DNA of 51,008 bases, taken from the NCBI GenBank assembly GCA_009731375.1, contig BJOX01000009.1, forward strand, positions 1,042,481-1,093,488, written 5' to 3'. Positions within the stretch are counted from its first letter, which is position 1, and each line of letters starts with the position of its first letter. The notes under the pieces were generated by a model that was not told the origin of the DNA, searched no databases, and saw only the letters and a program-made list of their open reading frames with translations. The stretch comes from Paulinella micropora. Taxonomy: Eukaryota; Cercozoa; Imbricatea; Euglyphida. Of the stretch, positions 41,948 through 51,008 are shown in pieces. A program made the translations under genes and the position numbers.

Positions 41948-42165
41948 TGTACTATCCCCAACGATAGCTCAATGGAAGAGTAAGTCGGTAATATAATCAA
42001 GCACAGTCCTCAAAAAAGAGAATGATGTCTCGTTATATTAGCTCAGTGACGCAAAGACAAAAAGCAGCCAAAAGACCAGGATCAAATTGGCATTTCAGAC
42101 GTGTCCGGCCAGACGAAATCTATACATAAGTTTTTTACCGGATAATTCGGGTGGTGATGTCCACA
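41948..42165 (-). repeat. Element B 5' LTR
   Basis: 218 bp and the pair of 31048-31265, with about seven substitutions and no indels. It is followed by the target duplication ACTC at 42166-42169. No TATA box is obvious. Confidence 0.93.
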
Positions 42166-42630
42166 ACTCCAAGGCCTGGTCTCTCTCCGCGTCCAAATAT
42201 TGTGCGATTTGGCTGCGGTCACCGCCCATAGGCAATTACAGAAAAATTTCAAACGGTCACCGCTCATAGGCAATCTGCTGTAATTTTCACAACAACCCTT
42301 TACGCATACATATTAATAACCTAGTTGGAACAGGAACGACTAGCGGCCTTTATATGAAAAAAACAGTCTAACTTTGAACAACACAGGATTCTCCATGAAT
42401 GCTAGCGCGACAACCAAGGACATTCAAGTGTCAAACTCAATCATCAGATTCAAATTAACAACCAGAATTCAAATCAGTTTAATTTAACGGCTACATCCGT
42501 CCACAAAATCAGATTCAAATTAACAACTATGAATGCTAGCGCTACAACCATCAGATTCAAATTAACCAGAATCCAAATCAGCCCAACTTGTAGCTCATTT
42601 TCTTCAATCAGTATTTGAAATACGAACAAT
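42166..42630. other. Flank of element B with short direct repeats
   Basis: No gene. GGTCACCGC(C/T)CATAGGCAAT occurs twice (about 42219 and 42255). A unit with ATGAATGCTAGCGC and CAGATTCAAATTAA is repeated near 42396-42470 and 42510-42570. Confidence 0.6.
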
Positions 42631-42633
42631 GCA

Positions 42634-43733
<1,100 letters not shown>

Positions 43734-43794
43734 TTGGGAATCCATGATTTACCAAAACATCGCACTGCAGTGATCTTCCTAGATAAGGGAGAAA

Positions 43795-44130
43795 TAGATA
43801 GATGGATGGATAGATAGATGGATGGATGGATAGATGGACGGATGGATAGATGGATGAATGGATCGATGGATGGATCGATGGATAGATAGATGGATGGATG
43901 GATAGATAGATAGATAGATGGATAGATAGATAGATAGATAGAAGGATGGATGGATGGATGGATGGATAGATAGATAGATAGATAGATATATAGATAGATA
44001 GATAGATAAATATATAGATAAATAGATAGATAGATAGATAGATAGATAAAGAGATAGATAGATAAATAGATAGATAGATAAATAGATAGATATATAGATG
44101 GTAGGCACAACATATGCAAATCGCAACACA

Positions 44131-44165
<35 letters not shown>

Positions 44166-44191
44166 TGGCAGTGTGTGTGTGTGTGTGTGTG

Positions 44192-44245
<54 letters not shown>

Positions 44246-44275
44246 CGAGCGAGCGAGCGAGCGAGCGAGCGAGCG

Positions 44276-44351
<76 letters not shown>

Positions 44352-44354
44352 TAG

Positions 44355-44388
<34 letters not shown>

Positions 44389-44410
44389 ATAGAGAGAGAG
44401 AGACTTGTGT
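43795..44410. repeat. GATA/GATG, GT, AT, GAGC and GA arrays
   Basis: GATA/GATG mixture to 44100, GATA to 44164, GT to 44192, AT to 44241, GCGA units at about 44243-44280, then GA with GATA islands. Confidence 0.93.
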
Positions 44411-44439
44411 GAAGAGACGCCCCACGTGTGATTTGTCTA

Positions 44440-44958
44440 ATACATACACAAAACACATACATAAATACGTTCGTACATACATGCATACATAAATACATAG
44501 ATACATAGATATGTAGATACATGCATACGTTACATTACATTACATTACATCAACATTAGCATTAGCATTAGCAGTGGCATTACCATGAGCATGAGCATTA
44601 CCATGAGCATGACCATTACAATTACCATTATTACCATTATTATTATTACCAGTACCATTACCATTACCATTACCATTACCATTACCATTACCATAACCAT
44701 TACCATGACCATGACCATTACCATTACCGTGGCCATTACCATGGCCATGACCATTACCATTACCATGGCCATGGCCATTACCATGACCATTACCATGACC
44801 ATTACCATGGCCATTACCATGGCCATTACCATTACCATACCATTACCATTACCATTACCTTTACCATTACCGTTACCATTACCGTTACCATTACATTACC
44901 ATTACATTACATACATACACACATACATACATACATACATACATACATACATACATAC
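44440..44958. repeat. CATA array and (CATTAC)n hexanucleotide array
   Basis: ACATA units to about 44530, then a hexamer array CATTAC with CATGAC, CATGGC and AGCATT variants at about 44535-44910, then CATA again. Confidence 0.92.
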
Positions 44959-45252
44959 CTAACTGCGCAATTGCCGCCACCTCCTGGGGTGTTAACAAAA
45001 AATCCTACATATATATATATTTGTATTTAAACGGCCGCCACCTCCTGGTTAACAAAAAATCCTGTATAATATTGTACATATATGTATATTATGTATGTAT
45101 GTATGTCTGTATGTATGTATGTATGTATGTATGTATCTATGTATGTCTGGGGTGTTAACAGAAAGTCCTGTACAATATTATACATATATGTATATATGTA
45201 TGTATGTATGTAAGTACGTACGTACGTATGTATGTATGTATGTATGTATGTA

Positions 45253-45285
<33 letters not shown>

Positions 45286-45355
45286 TACACACACACACAC
45301 ACACATGCACGCACACACACACACACATACATACACACGCACGCACGCACACACG

Positions 45356-45397
<42 letters not shown>

Positions 45398-45415
45398 TAC
45401 TCTCTCACTCACTCA

Positions 45416-45486
<71 letters not shown>

Positions 45487-45734
45487 GCATACATACATAC
45501 AAACATGCATGCATGCCATGCATGCATGCATGCATACATACATACATACATACATACATACATACATTACATACATACATACATACGTACATACATACAT
45601 ACATACATACATACATTACATACATACAATACATACATACATACGTACATACATACATTACATACATTACATACATACATACATACATATGCATACATTA
45701 CATACATTACATACATTACATACGTACATAAATT

Positions 45735-45769
<35 letters not shown>

Positions 45770-45862
45770 GAGAGAGAGTGTGTGTGTGTGTGTGTGTGTG
45801 TGTAAGTGTGTGTGTGTGTGTGTGTGTGTAAGTGTGTGTGTGTGTGTTGGTGTGTGTGTGTC

Positions 45863-45931
<69 letters not shown>

Positions 45932-46010
45932 AATAGAGAGAGATTGAGTGTGTGTGTGTGTGTGCTTATATAATTATGTTACCAGCACATTAAAGTTTTC
46001 TCTTATTCGT
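44959..46010. repeat. Duplicated short unique phrase plus GTAT, CT, AC, CATA, GA and GT arrays
   Basis: The phrase with GCCGCCACCTCCTGG, GTTAACAAAAAATCCT and an AATATTGTACATATATG stretch occurs in two or three versions at about 44970-45200. The remainder to 45963 is simple repeat. Confidence 0.9.
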
Positions 46011-46048
46011 TCCTGCTGCACCGTTTTTGCCAACACAACCACACCTAG

Positions 46049-46080
<32 letters not shown>

Positions 46081-46377
46081 TTTTCTCTTATTCGTTCTTG
46101 CTGCACCGTTTTTGCCAACACAACCACACCTAGTATATGTATGTATGTATGTATGTACGTATGTACGTATGTATGTATGTCTGTATGTATGTATTTTCTC
46201 TTATTCGTTCTTGCTGTATCGCTTTTGCCAACACAACCACACCTTGTATATATGTATGTATGTACGTATGTATGTATGTATGTATATATGTATGTATGTC
46301 TGTCTGTCTGTCTGTATGTATGTATTTTCTCTTATTCGTTCTTGCTGCACCGTTTTTGCCAACACAACCACACCTAG

Positions 46378-46409
<32 letters not shown>

Positions 46410-46754
46410 TGTATGTATGTATGCATGCATGTATGTATGTATGTACGTATGTATGTATGTGTGTATGTATGCATGTATGTATGTATGTATGTATGTATGT
46501 ATGTATTTTGCCAACACAACCACACCTAGTATATGTATGTATGTATGCATGCATGTATGTATGTATGTATGTATGTATGTATGTATGCATGTATGTATGC
46601 ATGTATGTATGTATTTTGCCAACACAACCACACCTAGTATATGTATGTATGTATGTATGTATGTACTTATGTATGTATGTATGTATGTCTGTATGTATGT
46701 ATTTTCTCTTATTCGTTCTTGCTGCACCGTTTTTGCCAACACAACCACACCTAG

Positions 46755-46786
<32 letters not shown>

Positions 46787-48024
46787 CGTATGTATGTATG
46801 TCTGTATGTATGTATTTTCTCTTATTCGTTCTTGCTGTATCGCTTTTGCCAACACAACCACACCTTGTATATATGTATGTATGTACGTATGTATGTATGT
46901 ATGTATATATGTATGTATGTCTGTCTGTCTGTCTGTATGTATGTATTTTCTCTTATTCGTTCTTGCTGCACCGTTTTTGCCAACACAACCACACCTAGTA
47001 TATGTATGTATGCATGTATGTATGTATGCATGTATGTATGTATGCATGCATGTATGTATGTATGTACGTATGTATGTATGTGTGTATGTATGCATGTATG
47101 TATGTATGTATGTATGTATGTATGTATTTTGCCAACACAACCACACCTAGTATATGTATGTATGTATGCATGCATGTATGTATGTATGTATGTATGTATG
47201 TATGTATGCATGTATGTATGCATGTATGTATGTATTTTGCCAACACAACCACACCTAGTATATGTATGTATGTATGTATGTATGTACTTATGTATGTATG
47301 TATGTATGTCTGTATGTATGTATTTTCTCTTATTCGTTCTTGCTGCACCGTTTTTGCCAACACAACCACACCTAGTATATGTATGTATGTATGTATGTAT
47401 GTATTTTCCCTTATTCGTTCTTGCTGCACTGTTTTTGCCAACACAACCACACCTAGTATATGTATGCATGTATGTATGTATGCATGTATGTATGTATACA
47501 TGTATGTATGTACGTATGTATGTATGTATGTATTTTGCCAACACAACCACAGTATATGTATGTATGTATATATGTATGTATGTATGTACATATGTATGTA
47601 TAAATGTATGTATGTATGTATTTTGCCAACACAACCACACCTAGTATATGTATGTATGTATGTATGCATGTATGTCTGTATGTATGTATTTTCCCTTATT
47701 CGTTCTTGCTGCACCGTTTATGCCAACACAAACACACCTAGTATATGTATGTATGTATGTATGTATGCATGCATGTATGTATGTATGTATGTATGTATGT
47801 ATTTGCCAAAACAACCACACCTAGTATATGTATGTATGTATGTATGTATTTTGCCAACACAACCACACCTAGTATATGTATGTATGTATGCATGTATGCA
47901 TGTATGTATGTATGTATGTACGTATTTTGCCAAAACAACCACACCTAGTATATGTATGTATGTATGTATGCATGCATGTATGTATGTCTGTATGTCTGTA
48001 TTTTGCCAACACAACCACACCTAG

Positions 48025-48055
<31 letters not shown>

Positions 48056-48070
48056 GTGTATGTAAGTATG
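46010..48070. repeat. Composite array: 20 copies of a conserved core within (GTAT)n
   Basis: A core containing TTTTGCCAACACAACCACAC then CTAGTATATG occurs about 20 times, separated by GTAT spacers of variable length. Some copies carry an extra TTTTCTCTTATTCGTTCTTG and CTGCACCG stretch before the core. On top of this, about 46050-46690 is repeated at about 46671-47310 with an exact 621-bp offset. Cys-Met-Tyr-Val frames are repeat artefacts. Confidence 0.93.
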
Positions 48071-48074
48071 TAGT

Positions 48075-48164
48075 TACCGGAATCTAATTGCCAACGGATG
48101 AGTACTTGCGCTGTATCACATAAGATAGATAGATAGATAGATAGACAGATAGATAGATAGCTAG

Positions 48165-48195
<31 letters not shown>

Positions 48196-48282
48196 GAATG
48201 AGTACTTGTGCTGTGTAGCACATAGCAGAGTAAATAGATAGATAGATAGATAGATAGACAGATAGATAGATAGATAGATAGG

Positions 48283-48315
<33 letters not shown>

Positions 48316-48354
48316 GGAGTACTTGAGCTGTGTATCACATAGCAGAATAAATAG

Positions 48355-48385
<31 letters not shown>

Positions 48386-48424
48386 GAATGAGTACTTGAG
48401 CTGTGTATCACATAGCAGAGTAAG

Positions 48425-48484
<60 letters not shown>
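48075..48484. repeat. GATA minisatellite with a 40-bp interrupting unit
   Basis: Four copies of a phrase containing GAGTACTTG, GCTGTGTATCACATAGCAG and AATAAATAG (starts near 48098, 48198, 48314 and 48387) alternate with GATA tracts. The last GATA tract is the tail of the dispersed repeat to its right. Confidence 0.9.
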
Positions 48485-48485
<1 letters not shown>

Positions 48486-49031
48486 GAGATATCGACTAAT
48501 GTCAGAAAAAAGGAGCTTCTGATTTCGTCAACCAAGGAAGTCTGTGGGTAAAGTATTGACCCGATGCCCAGCTAAGCCGTGATGTTTGCACGGAAGGGAC
48601 TGATACAGGCGATACCAAACCTCCCTAGTACCAGGCGGGGCCAGGGCTCGTTCCATAAGCGCCCCTTGCAGAACGAGCTCCCACCTCCATTACAGAGGAC
48701 CCAGTAAGCAGATGGAGTTTCGAGACTGTTCGACAGTCTAGTATAAACCGACAGAGCACTGTGGGTTTTATTCCGGGCTCAACAAGCGAGAAAGGGCACC
48801 CTGAGGGAACAGGATTGTGCTTCCCGTCGCTATTTCGGCATGTGACTTATAGGCGTATGGCTAGGCACACATAAGGCACCCCACCACGGGCCCAGCACAC
48901 CCACACCATCCCCTAATTCTCTGTCTGTCGACAGATGGCACCCATTTCAAAAAACCAAGGCCAAGGGAGGGTCAGTGACACCTCAAGTGGCCTTGGTTCA
49001 CTCGGTGGAGTAAGTGATGAGATCAACTGAT

Positions 49032-49035
<4 letters not shown>
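48485..49035 (-). mobile_element. TATC-tailed dispersed repeat, copy 3 (longest)
   Basis: Reverse orientation. The 3' end, read on the minus strand, is CATTAGTCGATATCTCATC followed by (TATC)n, identical to copy 1. The homology with copy 2 runs to 48951. Copy 3 extends about 85 bp further 5', with a CCAAGGCCA / TGGCCTTGG inverted pair at 48954-48999. It ends at another GATA array near 49036. Confidence 0.65.
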
Positions 49036-49072
<37 letters not shown>

Positions 49073-49592
49073 ATAGGTAGATAGATAAATAGGTAGATAT
49101 GCAGATAGATAGATAGATAGATAGATATATAGATAGATATTTCCTTTTATGTATGCATACGTGCTGATGTTTGAATGTATACCTACCTACCTACGTACCT
49201 ACGTATCTACCTACCTATCCATCGACTCACCCATCCATCCATCCATCCATCCATCCATGCATCCATCCACCCACCCATCCACCATCCACCATCCACCCAT
49301 CCATCCATCCATCCACCACCCACCCACCCACCCATCCATCCATCCATCCATCCATCCATCCATCCACCATCCACCCAGCATCCATCCATCCATCCATCCA
49401 TCCATCCACCCACCCACCCATCCATCCATCCATCCATCCATCCACCCATCCACCCATCCATCCATCCATCCATCCATCCATCCATCCATCCATCCATCCA
49501 TCCATACACCTATTATCTCTACGTGAGTGTCGCAGACCAGCAGTTTTTTTATACTTCTTTGCTATCTCCAAGATCAGCTTATCCTAAGGGAT

Positions 49593-49637
<45 letters not shown>

Positions 49638-49930
49638 ATATATGGATAGACAGATGGACAGACGGATAGATAGATGGATAGATAGATGGATAGATAGATG
49701 GATAGATAGATGGATAGACAGATGGATAGACAGATAGATAGATAGATGATAGATAGATGGATAGACAGATGGATAGACAGATGGACAGATAGACGGATAG
49801 ATAGATGGATAGATAGATGGATAGATAGATGGATAGATAGATGGATAGATAGATGGATAGATAGATGAATAGATAGCTAGCTAGCTAGCCAGCTAGCTAG
49901 CCAGCTAGCTAGCTAGATAGATATATAGAT
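49036..49930. repeat. GATA, CATC/CACC and GATA/GATG arrays
   Basis: GATA to 49140, CATC/ACCC at 49218-49505, a 70-bp unique island, then GATA/GATG to 49870 and CTAG/CCAG units at about 49873-49912. Pro-Ser-Ile-His and Trp-Met-Asp-Gly frames are artefacts. Confidence 0.93.
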
Positions 49931-50116
49931 AGATATAGACATATTTAACCACACTTCGCACAAAATTTTTGCAAAAAAAAATACCGCAAGCTCCGTCACA
50001 ATTTTGCAAAAATATACACAATTTTTAGAGGTCAAAAATTTTACCACACTTCACGCAAAATTTTGCAAAAATTTTCACCGCCATATCCGTCAACATTCGG
50101 CGAAAATATATATACA
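49931..50116. repeat. AT-rich repeat with ACCGC / TCCGT phrases
   Basis: The phrases TTTGCAAAAAT, TTTACCACACTTC and ACCGCxAxxTCCGTCA recur at short intervals. Similar phrases reappear at about 50380, 50547 and 50820, and more loosely near 6535 and 42485. No coding potential. Confidence 0.5.
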
Positions 50117-50331
50117 TGAGAAGTTCCTATTTCTTAAGTACAATGAACTATGACTTAAAGCGCTTCGATCTCAGTCAATATTTGCATCTACAACCTGTGC
50201 TATGGCTCATTAAAATGCTCTTGATGAGAGCTTTCAAACGAGCCACTACACAAGCCGCGAAGATCAGAACCGGGCGAGAACGAAGAGTTTGAAGTCATTG
50301 CTCATTGCGGTTAAGGACAAGGAACTTCTCA
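50117..50331. mobile_element. Full-length hairpin (foldback) element, copy 1
   Basis: Starts TGAGAAGTTCCT and ends AGGAACTTCTCA. The two halves are inverted copies along almost their whole length (for example CAATGACTTCAA on the 5' arm against TTGAAGTCATTG on the 3' arm, and AGCTCTT against AGAGCTTT near the loop). The RNA would fold into a single long stem with mismatches. No ORF. It resembles a foldback MITE. Confidence 0.65.
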
Positions 50332-50398
50332 TTTTTTATGACGATTCCTAGAATAAGCAAAAATTGCCAAAATTTTTACCGCTACTTGTATGAAACTT

Positions 50399-50400
<2 letters not shown>

Positions 50401-50429
<29 letters not shown>

Positions 50430-50466
50430 TATAGATAGGTAGGCAGATAGATAGATAGATAGATAG

Positions 50467-50508
<42 letters not shown>

Positions 50509-50510
50509 TA
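50401..50510. repeat. (GATA)n array
   Basis: A GATA tract with one GGTAGGCA interruption, lying between two hairpin elements. Confidence 0.95.
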
Positions 50511-50568
50511 TGATTCTTAGAATTCACAAAGTTGCAAAAAATTTAGACCGCAAATTCCGCTAACAATG

Positions 50569-50775
50569 TGAGAAGTTCCTATTTCTTAAGTACAATGAAC
50601 AATGACTTCAAGCGCTTCGATCTCGGTCAATATTTGCATCTACAACCTGTGTTACGGCTCATTAGAAAGCTCTTGATGAGAGCTTTCAAACGAGCCACTA
50701 CACAAGCCGCGAAGATCAGAACCGGCTGAGAACGAAGTCATTGCTCATTGTGGTTAAGGACAAGGAACTTCTCAT
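50569..50775. mobile_element. Full-length hairpin (foldback) element, copy 2
   Basis: Direct copy of 50117-50331 at roughly 90% identity, lacking about 8 bp in the 3' arm. The central stem around GAAAGCTCT, loop TGATG, AGAGCTTTC is well preserved. Confidence 0.65.
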
Positions 50776-50892
50776 TCGGCAAATTTTTTAAAACGAATTT
50801 CCAGAAGTAGCGGAACAAAATTTACCGCAATACCCGTGAGAATATAATAATGCAAAAAAAAAAAAAAAAAAAAAAAAGTATGTACACGAACG

Positions 50893-51008
50893 TGAATTTC
50901 CTTGTCCTTAACCACAATGACCAATGACTTCAAACGTTTCGTTCTCAGCCGGTTCTGATCTTCGCGGCGTGTGTAGTGGCTCGTTTTAAAACTCTCCTCA
51001 AAAGCTTT
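50893..51008. mobile_element. Hairpin element, copy 3, cut by the window end
   Basis: Starts TGAATTTCCTTGTCCTTAACC and follows the other arm (inverted orientation) of the hairpin family up to the window edge. Just left of it, at about 50854-50877, is a poly-A run. Confidence 0.55.

Larger units (their letters stand above)
31048..42165 (-). mobile_element. Ty3/gypsy LTR retrotransposon B, full length
   Basis: An 11.1-kb element bounded by two 218-bp LTRs and a 4-bp target duplication ACTC (31044-31047 and 42166-42169). The minus strand encodes gag, protease, RT, RNase H, integrase and a C-terminal module in Ty3/gypsy order. The LTRs differ at about 7 of 218 positions, so the insertion is not very recent. 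The coding region has several frameshifts and one TAA inside pol. A large N run inside gag is probably an assembly artefact, so the true length is nearer 10.3 kb. Confidence 0.9.

Noticed and set aside
31048-42165. env-like gene in element B
   Set aside because: Nothing between the end of pol and the 3' LTR has a signal peptide, membrane segment or sufficient open frame.
46052-47644. A 530-codon open frame rich in Cys-Met-Tyr-Val
   Set aside because: It is a translation of the GTAT array and its repeated core. Both strands and several frames are open for the same reason, so openness carries no coding evidence.
46010-48070. CRISPR-like alternation of a conserved core with variable spacers
   Set aside because: Spacers are GTAT simple repeats of unequal length, not unique sequences. 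The context is eukaryotic and no cas gene is present.
49149-49571. Pro-Ser-Ile-His and Trp-Met-Asp-Gly frames
   Set aside because: Artefacts of the CATC/CACC array.

Overview
This is eukaryotic genomic DNA from a repeat-dense nuclear genome. It has long tetranucleotide arrays (TATC/GATA, CATA/GTAT), two Ty3/gypsy-type LTR retrotransposons, short hairpin/MITE-like elements, one convincing host protein gene, and several assembly gaps. No rRNA, tRNA, CRISPR array or prokaryotic operon is visible. An algal or other protist host seems likely, but the sequence does not let me name a taxon.

Layout. 1-3050: microsatellites, with the first copy of a dispersed repeat that always ends in a (TATC)n tail. 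3075-5357: an intronless gene for a predicted nucleolar protein with an S1 RNA-binding domain and a BUD22/SRFBP1-like C-terminus. 6408-6687: a small inverted-repeat element. About 6.7-20.6 kb, minus strand: Ty3/gypsy element A, much decayed, with direct-repeat terminal blocks, gag, pol and about 1.8 kb of extra ORFs upstream of gag. 21-31 kb: a possible spliced host gene end, a second and third block of TATC-tailed repeats, poly-G runs at gaps, and a non-LTR relic.

31048-42165, minus strand: Ty3/gypsy element B, with both 218-bp LTRs, a 4-bp target duplication ACTC, a polypurine tract, a primer-site candidate, gag, protease, RT, RNase H, integrase and a conserved C-terminal module. 42.2-49.9 kb is almost all simple repeat, including a 20-copy composite array and a third, inverted copy of the TATC-tailed repeat. 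50.1 kb to the end holds a family of about 210-bp full-length hairpin elements.

Elements A and B belong to one lineage. They share an unusual protease motif (Asp-Thr-Met instead of Asp-Thr/Ser-Gly) and a conserved domain of about 160 residues after the integrase GPY/F region, in the place where chromoviruses carry a chromodomain. In element B, gag and pol are in the same frame, separated only by UGA followed by CUAG, a known leaky-stop context. Both elements carry frameshifts and stop codons, so neither copy is autonomous as assembled. The most interesting material is the retrotransposon lineage (readthrough signal, new C-terminal domain, CCCH/RGG-type gag), the TATC-tailed retroposon-like family, and the long-hairpin family at the right end.
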